In this document: positions 38,904 to 47,870 of the stretch, in pieces
How the letters are laid out: every line of letters starts with the position of its first letter
How positions within the stretch are numbered: position 1 is the first letter of the stretch
NCBI GenBank assembly: GCA_023386155.1
Contig: JAEWKH010000068.1
Location: 3,262 to 67,261, forward strand
Direction of reading: 5' to 3'
Length of the DNA stretch: 64,000 bases
From: Pseudomonadota bacterium
Lineage (GTDB): Bacteria; Pseudomonadota; Alphaproteobacteria; Rhizobiales; Beijerinckiaceae
Position numbers and translations under genes: made by a program
Notes under the pieces: generated by a model
Database searches by the model: none
What the model was told of the DNA's origin: nothing
What the model saw: the letters and a program-made list of their open reading frames with translations, nothing else

Positions 38904-39878
38904 ATGAAACGCTTTGCCGTCACCCTCACCGCCATCGGGGCATTGTCAGCCGCCATGGCCATCGTCGTCCCTGATCGTCTGGCTCAGGCCCAGCCCGCCA
39001 AGGGAGCTCCGGCCGCCTATGAGCGCGTCCGCGAGGTGATGGACGACCGCTTCAAGGACATGAAGCTCGCAGGCGATCCCGACAAGGATTTCGCCGCGCT
39101 GCTCATCGCCCATCACGAGGACCTGATCTTCCTCGCCCGTACGCAACTGGAACACGGCGCCGACGAGCAGCTCCGCCAAGTCGCGCAGAGGATTCTCGAC
39201 GAGCAGCAGAAGCAGATCGCCGAGCTGAAGGAGTGGCAGGTGCGCAACCGTCAGGCGGACTACCGCGCCAAACCGGACCAGCCGCCGCACGGGTCCGGAC
39301 CACTCGACCGCACGGGCACGCCGTCCCAGCAGGCCCAAGCCGCCGCCCCGTCGCAACCCGCCGCATCGACTCCGGTCAGCCAGCTCCCGATGGTGTCGGG
39401 CACGGTGGAGAAGGTCGATGCAGGTGCGGGCAAGGTCACCATCGATCACGGCGCTATCCCGAACCTGAACATGGACGCCATGACCATGGTGTTCCGCGTT
39501 CAGGATCCTGCCCTTCTCCAAGGCGTGAAGGCCGGGGACAAGGTTCAGTTCCAGGCGGATCGGGTGAACGGCCAAATCTCCGTCGTGGGGTTCGGGACGG
39601 GCAACGCCCGCGCGGCTCCGGCCCAGGCTTCGTCCCCGCCGGGCGCCGTGAACCTCCCGAGCGTGTCCGGCACGGTCGAGAAGGTGGACACGGGCGCCGG
39701 AAAGATCACCATCGACCATGGACCGATCCCGAACCTCGACATGGATGCGATGACCATGGTGTTCCGGACGCAGGATCCGGCGATCCTCAAGGGCTTGAAG
39801 GCCGGCGACAGGGTCCGCTTTCAGGCCGACCGTGTGAATGGCCAGATCAGCGTCGTCAGCATCCGAAAAGGAAAATGA
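38904..39878 (+). CDS. DUF305 - CusF - CusF fusion protein, exported
   Basis: A 324-residue exported protein with an unusual architecture. After a signal peptide (to about residue 30) comes a DUF305-like helical domain (residues about 35-115) with LLIAHHEDLIFLARTQLEHG and an AELKEWQ end. A Pro/Gln/Ala linker leads to one CusF domain (about 165-235: MVSGTVEKVDAGAGKVTIDH, LNMDAMTMVFRV) and, after a second linker, another (about 250-320: SVSGTVEKVDTGAGKITIDH, LDMDAMTMVFRT). The CusF copies closely resemble each other and the free CusF just upstream, so they arose by local duplication. Probably a multi-site Cu(I) carrier. Confidence 0.85.
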   Translation: MKRFAVTLTAIGALSAAMAIVVPDRLAQAQPAKGAPAAYERVREVMDDRFKDMKLAGDPDKDFAALLIAHHEDLIFLARTQLEHGADEQLRQVAQRILDEQQKQIAELKEWQVRNRQADYRAKPDQPPHGSGPLDRTGTPSQQAQAAAPSQPAASTPVSQLPMVSGTVEKVDAGAGKVTIDHGAIPNLNMDAMTMVFRVQDPALLQGVKAGDKVQFQADRVNGQISVVGFGTGNARAAPAQASSPPGAVNLPSVSGTVEKVDTGAGKITIDHGPIPNLDMDAMTMVFRTQDPAILKGLKAGDRVRFQADRVNGQISVVSIRKGK

Positions 39879-39955
39879 CCGCTATCCGCGGCCGCGCGTT
39901 GCCCTGGATCAATGCCTCAATGCGCGGCCGCCGGTAATCCGGTGCTTGGAGCGGC

Positions 39956-39979
39956 TTGACCTTCCCACGATGGCAAGGG
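39956..39979 (+). promoter_or_regulatory. CueR-type operator/promoter 2
   Basis: TTGACC at 39956-39961 overlaps a near-perfect inverted repeat at 39959-39979 (half sites ACCTTCCCAC and ATGGCAAGGG). It is 37 bases upstream of the CopA ATPase start and shares its layout with the sites at 33843 and 45621. Confidence 0.78.
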
Positions 39980-40015
39980 CGAGTATCCGTCCCAGCGTAT
40001 CAGGCGAGGTGAGCC

Positions 40016-42418
<2,403 letters not shown>

Positions 42419-42494
42419 CACTTCGTGCGGACCGCTGCGCCCGGTCGGGCGTGCCGCCCCCTGTCGACGCGGATCCTGCCGCCCCGTGTACGGC

Positions 42495-42554
42495 GCTGTG
42501 AGGCAGCGCACACGCACGTCGCAGCGGGCACGATGCTGTGAGACAGCGCACACG
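42495..42554. repeat. Two 20-bp direct repeats spaced 40 bp upstream of tyrosinase gene
   Basis: GCTGTGAGGCAGCGCACACG at 42495-42514 recurs at 42535-42554 with one change (G to A at the ninth base). The exact 40-bp period equals about four helical turns, which suggests two same-face binding sites for a regulator of the tyrosinase gene 74 bases downstream. No known operator is matched. Confidence 0.55.
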
Positions 42555-42627
42555 TGTGTCGGAACTCCCAGGGCATGCTCGGCTTGGCCGGCCTCATTCC
42601 ATGCCGGCCAGCGAAGGGAGAAATTCC

Positions 42628-43677
42628 ATGAGTGAGCGCAACCATCGTGCACGCTCGTCCGGCAAGACTGCCCCCCGGTCCGATGACCATGGCGATCATC
42701 TGACCATGGATCACTTCCCCACCCGAGACGAGGTCGCCAGGGCCGAGGCGGCCAAGCCCGGGCACGAGCCGCACGTCCACGGCCCGCATCCGATGTTCGA
42801 CCACTTCCCGACCCGGGACGAGTTGCGGGACGCCGAGGCGCATTTCGGCATCGAGCCCATGCCGGACCTCGAGACGGCCTGGCTGCGGATCGAGCGGCAC
42901 CTGAACGAGACCGGACTTGAACTGCGCAAGTCTGATCTGCTGACGCAGCTCACGCCAAAGTTCTCGGATGCCCTCATCGGCGACAGGATCCAGCTTAAGC
43001 CCTGGATCATCGCGCTCCTCAGGGCGCTGTTCAGGGCTAGGGCCGATCACCGGACGCTGAGCTCAGCGCAACGGCAGCAATTCAACGATGCCATTCAACA
43101 GGTTCATGCGGACGGGAGCTATCATGCCCTGGCCGCCGTGCATGCCGACATGAGCCACAACATGCATTCGAACATGGGGGCCGTCGGCAAGCAGCGGTTC
43201 CTGCCATGGCACAGGGTCTATCTCCTGAAGATGGAAGACCTGCTGCGCTCCAAGAAACCGGGCTTGACGATCCCCTACTGGAATTATGCCGAGGACAAGG
43301 CCCGTCCTGACTGGGTCTGGCGTCCACCGTCCGTGACGCGGCCGGCCCCCGGCGCGGGCGGGTCGCTTCCGACCACCGCGGTCGTGAACGCCATCCTCAC
43401 GAGGACCACCTACACGTCCTTCACCGATGACCTCGAGTTCGACGCGCACAATGACGTGCATAACTGGTGCGGCGGAACGCTCAGGAGCCCGCCGACGGCG
43501 TCACAGGATCCGATCTTCTGGCTGCTCCATGCCAACGTCGATCGCATCTGGGACCTGTGGCAACTGAACCATGGCGGCACGCCGTCGCTGGCCGGCACCG
43601 ATGCGATCATGGACCCCTGGCCGCAGACGGCCAGCGATGCCAATGACGTGATCAAGCTCGGTTACTCCTACAAGTAA
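42628..43677 (+). CDS. Tyrosinase-family type-3 copper protein
   Basis: A 349-residue binuclear copper oxidase that would hydroxylate phenols and oxidise catechols. CuA ligand candidates lie in VHADMSHNMH (172-180) and FLPWHRVYLLKMEDLL (H195). CuB ligands are H274 and H278 in AHNDVHNWCGG and H301 in DPIFWLLHANVDRIWDLW. The N-terminus carries a duplicated DHFPTRDE motif at 28-35 and 58-65, exactly 30 residues apart, with His-rich text between. No signal peptide is evident. ATG 42628 follows GAAGGGAG. In a copper island it may act as a copper sink or melanin-type enzyme; the role is inference. Confidence 0.88.
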   Translation: MSERNHRARSSGKTAPRSDDHGDHLTMDHFPTRDEVARAEAAKPGHEPHVHGPHPMFDHFPTRDELRDAEAHFGIEPMPDLETAWLRIERHLNETGLELRKSDLLTQLTPKFSDALIGDRIQLKPWIIALLRALFRARADHRTLSSAQRQQFNDAIQQVHADGSYHALAAVHADMSHNMHSNMGAVGKQRFLPWHRVYLLKMEDLLRSKKPGLTIPYWNYAEDKARPDWVWRPPSVTRPAPGAGGSLPTTAVVNAILTRTTYTSFTDDLEFDAHNDVHNWCGGTLRSPPTASQDPIFWLLHANVDRIWDLWQLNHGGTPSLAGTDAIMDPWPQTASDANDVIKLGYSYK

Positions 43678-43721
43678 CCCGGTCTCCCGGGAGGCCTGTC
43701 CGGCATCATCTGACCGATCCG

Positions 43722-44024
43722 TCAGCGTCCGATCATCCGGTTGTAGACCGGCACGAACAGGACAGCCCCGATCCAGGCCGCCGCCGCGTTGCCCACGATA
43801 CCCTCCACGAGAGTGCGCCCGGGATTGTCCGGGTGCGTCGCGAAGAGGCTGACCCAGCCATGGGCCAAGCCTGAGGTGGGCCAGACGAACGACAGCAGGT
43901 AACAGATCACGAACAGTCCAACGAGGGTTGTGGTCAGCGCCCACCCCATGGCCGCGAGGTGCATCGGGGCTGTCCCATGGGCCTGCGACGTGGGCAGCGT
44001 CGTCTTGATGGTTGAAGTCGGCAT
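43722..44024 (-). CDS. Small two-helix membrane protein
   Basis: A 100-residue protein with two hydrophobic segments (AMGWALTTTLVGLFVICYLL and VEGIVGNAAAAWIGAVLFVP) separated by a loop containing GLAHGWVSLFATHPDNPGRT. The pattern resembles small DUF5676-like inner-membrane proteins found beside copper genes; family naming is tentative. I chose ATG 44024, which has a GGAGG site; the frame is open further upstream to 44087 across a hairpin. It is convergent with the tyrosinase gene. Confidence 0.65.
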   Translation of the reverse strand: MPTSTIKTTLPTSQAHGTAPMHLAAMGWALTTTLVGLFVICYLLSFVWPTSGLAHGWVSLFATHPDNPGRTLVEGIVGNAAAAWIGAVLFVPVYNRMIGR

Positions 44025-44066
44025 GATCGCCTCCGCGATCCTGGTCCCCCACGCCGCAATTATACG

Positions 44067-44101
44067 CCTGAGGGAGTCCGGAAGCACGAGGCTCCCTCAG
44101 G
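44067..44101 (-). terminator. Hairpin between DUF305 gene and membrane-protein gene
   Basis: A perfect 10-bp stem (CCTGAGGGAG at 44067-44076 with CTCCCTCAGG at 44092-44101). It lies just downstream of the leftward DUF305 gene. No T-run follows, so it may be a terminator or an RNA-stabilising hairpin. Confidence 0.5.
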
Positions 44102-44140
44102 TCAGAAGGCCGCACTCGACTAGGGCGGCAGCTATCGAAT

Positions 44141-44665
44141 CTACTGAGATCCCTCCCTCTTGGCATTCTTCTTGAGCCAGTCCTTCATCTCGGCGATTTC
44201 CTGCCCCTGCTCCTTCTTCGTCTTCTCGGCCATCTTCTTGGCATCGGCGTTGTCGCCGGTCTTGAGGACCACGTCGGCCATGTCGATGGCGCCCTGGTGG
44301 TGGGCGATCATCCCGCAGACGAAAGCGACGTCGGAGTCCTTGATCATGTGGGCAGCCATCATCGGGCCGTGCATCTTCATCATGGCCTCCATGTAGCCCT
44401 TCTGGGCCTCGTTCATGTTGGCCATCATGCCCTGCATGGCCTGCTGCATGCCCGACATGTCCATGCCCTGCATTCCCTGCATCATCTGCATCTGGCCGCC
44501 GACCTGGACCGCCGTCCGGCACTCCTCCGGCAAGCTCTCGGCTGACATGGCCATCTGGCCGCCGGAGGGGTGCTGCATCTGCTGCGGCTGGTTCTGCTGG
44601 GCCATGGCACCGAAGGTGCCGACGGACACTAAGGCGGCTGCAAGAGCGATCATTCGGATGGTCAT
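44141..44665 (-). CDS. DUF305 family periplasmic protein, Met-rich
   Basis: A 174-residue exported protein: signal peptide ending TFGAMAQQ, a Met/Gln-rich region (QMQMMQGMQGMDMSGMQQAM and on), then a DUF305 helical domain with the HMIKDSDVAFVCGMIAHHQG motif and the closing QEIAEMKDWLKK. DUF305 (a ferritin-like four-helix fold) is common in copper and silver islands. The many methionines suggest Cu(I) binding. Leftward, 40 bases after the Csp-like gene, so probably co-transcribed with it. Confidence 0.88.
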   Translation of the reverse strand: MTIRMIALAAALVSVGTFGAMAQQNQPQQMQHPSGGQMAMSAESLPEECRTAVQVGGQMQMMQGMQGMDMSGMQQAMQGMMANMNEAQKGYMEAMMKMHGPMMAAHMIKDSDVAFVCGMIAHHQGAIDMADVVLKTGDNADAKKMAEKTKKEQGQEIAEMKDWLKKNAKREGSQ

Positions 44666-44705
44666 GTAGGTATCCTTTCCAATGGTGTTTGGATGATGAG
44701 GGGGA

Positions 44706-45038
44706 TCAAGCAGCCATCTTCCGGCAGCTCTCGGCGCAGCGACGGCACTGGTCCACGCACTCCTGCATGTCGCCGACCTGCTCGCAGGACTTGGCGCACT
44801 CCTCGCAGATCTCGGCGCACTCGCGGCAGGTGTGCCTGTGGTGTGGCGTGCCGATCAACATGAAGTGAGCCGAGGTCCGGCAGATCTCGGCGCAGGCCAT
44901 CATCAGGCGGAAGTGGCCGGGCTGGACGTACTTGCCGCCCTGCTCGAGGCAGTGGGTCATCGCCATGCCGAGGCAGGTCTGGTAGCAGCGCAAACATTCG
45001 TCGATGCAGGACTGCATCTCCTTGGACATCTGGTGCAT
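44706..45038 (-). CDS. Four-helix bundle copper-binding protein (Csp-like, DUF326)
   Basis: A 110-residue cysteine-rich cytosolic protein, starting MHQMSKEMQSCIDECLRCYQ. Cysteines occur in regular CxxxC and CxxC spacings along every helix (CIDECLRCYQTC, CRECAEICEECAKSCEQ, CVDQCRRCAESC). In the Csp family these line the core of a four-helix bundle that stores many Cu(I) ions. ATG 45038 is preceded by a GGAG site; an upstream in-frame extension to 45113 lacks family character. Upstream of the DUF305 gene on the same strand. Confidence 0.88.
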   Translation of the reverse strand: MHQMSKEMQSCIDECLRCYQTCLGMAMTHCLEQGGKYVQPGHFRLMMACAEICRTSAHFMLIGTPHHRHTCRECAEICEECAKSCEQVGDMQECVDQCRRCAESCRKMAA

Positions 45039-45165
45039 GGTGTTCTCCTGAATTCCAGGCGCGGTAAGTTGTCGGCCCGCAAGGGCACGGCGCCCGGCGC
45101 GCCGGCGGGCCAAGTCTCATGGCGAGCGGAAGCCTTCACCGGAGCGTGTCGGTTCCGTCCTTGGC

Positions 45166-45525
45166 TCAGGCCTGCTTGGGCGGACGGTCGAGCCCCGAGG
45201 GGGCGAAAGGTGCCACTCCCGGGTTGCCGGGGATCGGGATCGTGACCCATGACAAAGGAATGGGTGTCAGGCTTGCGAAGCCCGGCACGACAGCCATCAC
45301 GCAACCGGGGTGACAGCAGGATTGGCCCATCGCATGGGGCTGGGCCGGAGCCGCATGGTCATGGTCGGCGGATTCTTGATCGATCTGGGCCATGTGCCCG
45401 TGATGGGGCTGGGCGATCGCAGGCCCGTTCGCAACCTGGGTGACCGCATACAGTGGGGCACTCGCGAGGCCGAGGGCGACCGTCACGACCAGCAGGCAAC
45501 GAAGCATGAGGCGGATGCAGGCCAC
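45166..45525 (-). CDS. Small exported His/Cys-containing protein of the copper island
   Basis: A 119-residue protein with a signal-peptide-like start (RLMLRCLLVVTVALGLASAP), a His-rich middle (QPHHGHMAQ, ADHDHAAPAQPHAMG) and a cysteine motif SCCHPGC, then a hydrophobic, Pro-rich tail. I chose GTG 45525 because GGAAGG lies just upstream; ATG 45507 is the alternative. It resembles the exported protein at 34206-34595 in composition and order (signal, His cluster, CC motif, hydrophobic tail). It is divergent from the HMA gene, with CueR-type site 3 between them. Confidence 0.6.
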   Translation of the reverse strand: MACIRLMLRCLLVVTVALGLASAPLYAVTQVANGPAIAQPHHGHMAQIDQESADHDHAAPAQPHAMGQSCCHPGCVMAVVPGFASLTPIPLSWVTIPIPGNPGVAPFAPSGLDRPPKQA

Positions 45526-45620
45526 AGCACCTTCCTTGGGGTCATGGCGGAAACGGACCCTCGCGGGATCGGTTCCCGATGCGAACAGGCCCCTTGTCGC
45601 TCTCTTCAGCGAAAAGCTGC

Positions 45621-45644
45621 TTGACCTTGCCATCGTGGGAAGGC
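45621..45644 (+). promoter_or_regulatory. CueR-type operator/promoter 3
   Basis: TTGACC at 45621-45626 merges into an inverted repeat at 45624-45644 (half sites ACCTTGCCAT and GTGGGAAGGC). It lies 43 bases before the HMA gene at 45687. The third site of this design in the island. Confidence 0.78.
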
Positions 45645-45686
45645 GCAGGGTGCATGCATCATCACTCTGAAACGGAGATTTGGACT

Positions 45687-45944
45687 ATGTGCGGATGCAG
45701 TACCCACCAGACCCAGTCCACCCAGGCTGCCGAGCGTGATCCGGCCGCCCTGACCCTGCGGGTCGAGGACATGACCTGCGGCCACTGCGCCGGCACGATC
45801 AAGAAGGCCATCGAGACGGGCCTGCCGGGCACGAACGTCGAGGCCGATCCCGCCTCCAAGCTTGTCTCGGTCCGCGGTAGCACCGATTTGAGTTCCATCA
45901 AGGCCCTCGTGGCCGAGGCCGGCTACACTCCGACTGCTGCCTGA
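45687..45944 (+). CDS. HMA-domain copper chaperone with Cys-rich N-terminus
   Basis: An 85-residue protein whose HMA domain (ALTLRVEDMTCGHCAGTIKK onward) carries the classic MTCGHC metal site and ends ALVAEAGYTPTAA. A short N-terminal extension, MCGCSTHQTQ, adds a CxC motif. It probably carries Cu(I) in the cytoplasm. Preceded by CueR-type promoter 3 and followed 11 bases later by a DUF411 gene. It is the more canonical of the two chaperones in the island. Confidence 0.88.
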   Translation: MCGCSTHQTQSTQAAERDPAALTLRVEDMTCGHCAGTIKKAIETGLPGTNVEADPASKLVSVRGSTDLSSIKALVAEAGYTPTAA

Positions 45945-45955
45945 AGGAGGAATCC

Positions 45956-46429
45956 ATGCTCGACCGCCGCCGTTTCCTGACCGTCCTCGGCACCGCGGGG
46001 GCGGTCTTGGCCATGAAGCCCGCCTTTGCCGAGACAGGGCTGCCGAAGGTCGTCGTGAGCAAGGATCCGTCCTGCGGATGTTGTTCCGGCTGGGTCGACC
46101 ATATCCGCGCTGCGGGCTTCCCGGTGGAGGTTCGGGACACACCCGCGATCAACCAGGTGAAGGTCCGGCTCGGCGTGCCACAGGACCTCGCCTCCTGCCA
46201 CACGGCCGAGGTCGGTGGCTACGTCGTCGAGGGGCATGTCCCCGCGGACGCCATCAAGCGCCTTCTGGCCGAGAGACCACAGGTCAAGGGTGTTGCAGTG
46301 CCTGGCATGCCCGTCGGTTCTCCTGGGATGGAGGTGGAGGGTGTCGAGAACGACACTTACGACGTGGTTTTGTTCGGGCCTACGGGTCAGAAACCGTTCG
46401 CCCGATATCGTGGGATACAGCAGCTTTGA
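45956..46429 (+). CDS. DUF411 family exported metal-binding protein
   Basis: A 157-residue protein with a Tat-like signal (LDRRRFLTVLGTAGAVLAM) and the DUF411 motif VSKDPSCGCCSGWVDHIRAAG, in which CGCC plus a later Cys/His (DLASCHTAEVGGYVVEGHVP) is expected to bind copper. The C-terminal GMPVGSPGMEVEG is standard for the family. It follows the HMA chaperone with a GGAGG site and shares its promoter. Periplasmic copper carrier or buffer; exact role unknown. Confidence 0.88.
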   Translation: MLDRRRFLTVLGTAGAVLAMKPAFAETGLPKVVVSKDPSCGCCSGWVDHIRAAGFPVEVRDTPAINQVKVRLGVPQDLASCHTAEVGGYVVEGHVPADAIKRLLAERPQVKGVAVPGMPVGSPGMEVEGVENDTYDVVLFGPTGQKPFARYRGIQQL

Positions 46430-46859
46430 AATATCTCGGCAAACTGCTCAAGCTAACAGTAAGCCAAGAGCAGTTTGCTTCTCAGTAACGACCTCTAATG
46501 TTTCCTGACATATAGAAGGGCGCAAATTGAGTCTTCTGTTGGTCATCTAGGCCTCTGGAGAAGGTCTTCTTACCCAACGTGAGCGGCCCTGCGTTTTACC
46601 TCCGAGACGTGCCTATGAAAAGGCGTTGGCTGATCGCCCCAAAGCATATGCTTCGCTCTGCGCCTTTCGGTCACTTGGCGGACTGAGCCCGACCGCCAAA
46701 TGCGGAAGTTCGCTACGACCTTTCTTCATCGTTAACCCGGTGAACTATCGGCGCAATCAAGAATCGGTTTGCGGTTTCACAACCGATGCCAATACAGCCG
46801 AAAGTTGAATCTATCACGACATCATAAACTATTGAGCATCGGCGAAGTCATGATAGATC
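46430..46859. other. Junction between copper block and Hachiman operon
   Basis: About 430 bases with no convincing gene. A short frame at 46626-46808 has no features. Composition changes here from the G+C-rich copper block to the moderately G+C Hachiman genes. A TTGAGTC TTCTG string near 46527 loosely echoes the transposon end repeats but is not a good match. Confidence 0.4.
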
Positions 46860-47870
46860 TTGAGGTTCAAGAAGCCAGCTGACCTCGGGGATAAGCAGGT
46901 CGATCTCAATGGGGGAGCAAGTCTGTCGACGATAAACTCGACCGATTTAGAAGCCGCGCTAACAGGAAATCCAGAAGCACTAGATGTCCATCTCACGCTC
47001 GTTGAGCGGGATATTGTAATCGCGGGCCACTCGGTCAAAATTCACTGTCATTGCCTCGCCGTGGACGGCAATGGCCGCATCCAGCTGCACCGCCTTGCCG
47101 AATTCATGAGGAACGCGGCTGCAGACTACGCTCTGCCGCGATCCAAGGTCGCGGAAGCGAAGGCGCGCGACGCCAAATTCAACAGCACCGAAGCGGTCAC
47201 TGAGCTAGTCGAGAGGGCGAAGCGTTCCTTCACCGACTTGGCGAACACGGGCGAGGGTGGAGAGATGCTGCTCTTCATGCTAGCCGAGCGGTTCCTCAAG
47301 CTACCTCAGATCCTGTGCAAGATGGATCTCAAGACTGACGACCGCCTCCACTACCATGGCGCCGATGGAGTCTACGCCGGCGTCACGCCGGACGGCGTGC
47401 TGAAACTCTACTGGGGAGAGTCCAAAATCTACGAGAAGGTGGGCGATGCCATCCGAGCCTGCCTCGGCTCGCTGGCCCCCTACCTTATCGAGCCCGAGCA
47501 CGAAGGCGCCGAGCGGGAGCGCGATCTTCTGCTACTGAGCGACAAGGCGGATCTTAGCAACCCGACGCTTACCGCCGCGCTCAAGAAGTACTTTGACAGG
47601 TCGTCGCCCCAATCGAAGCGCGTTCGCTACTGTGGGCTTGCGCTAGTGGGATTTGCAGTTCCGTTTTACCCCAAAAAGGATGCCGAGGCCGTAGCGGACG
47701 AGATTTCGGAAGCGGCGCGCAAGGCGCTCGTCGATTGGCGGAAGCAGATCGGCAAGGGCCTTGCCGCGAACAAGCTCAACAACCTAGAGATCGAGTTCTT
47801 TTGCATGCCTTTGCCATCTGCGAAGGACTTTCGGAACGCGTTCCTCAAGGCGATGGGATTAAAAAAATGA
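46860..47870 (+). CDS. hamA: Hachiman defence protein HamA (DUF1837 nuclease)
   Basis: A 336-residue protein of the DUF1837/HamA family, the nuclease partner in the Hachiman anti-phage system. The PD-(D/E)xK-like candidate residues are E135 (in GEGGEMLLFMLAERFL), D169 (in HYHGADGVYAG) and the E187-S-K189 pair (LYWGESKIYEKVGDAI). The C-terminal GLALVGFAVPFYPK is typical. The only available in-frame start is TTG 46860, directly after an in-frame TAG; an ATG at 46850 is out of frame and stops after 10 codons. Its stop overlaps hamB (ATGA) after a run of seven A. Confidence 0.88.
   Translation: MRFKKPADLGDKQVDLNGGASLSTINSTDLEAALTGNPEALDVHLTLVERDIVIAGHSVKIHCHCLAVDGNGRIQLHRLAEFMRNAAADYALPRSKVAEAKARDAKFNSTEAVTELVERAKRSFTDLANTGEGGEMLLFMLAERFLKLPQILCKMDLKTDDRLHYHGADGVYAGVTPDGVLKLYWGESKIYEKVGDAIRACLGSLAPYLIEPEHEGAERERDLLLLSDKADLSNPTLTAALKKYFDRSSPQSKRVRYCGLALVGFAVPFYPKKDAEAVADEISEAARKALVDWRKQIGKGLAANKLNNLEIEFFCMPLPSAKDFRNAFLKAMGLKK

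Noticed and set aside
46527..46545. TTGAGTC TTCTG string as a possible internal transposon end
   Set aside because: It lacks the CAGAC part of the repeat and has no neighbouring copies or TGTG terminus.
46626..46808. 60-codon frame between the copper block and hamA
   Set aside because: No domain, no ribosome site, and placed in a compositional junction.
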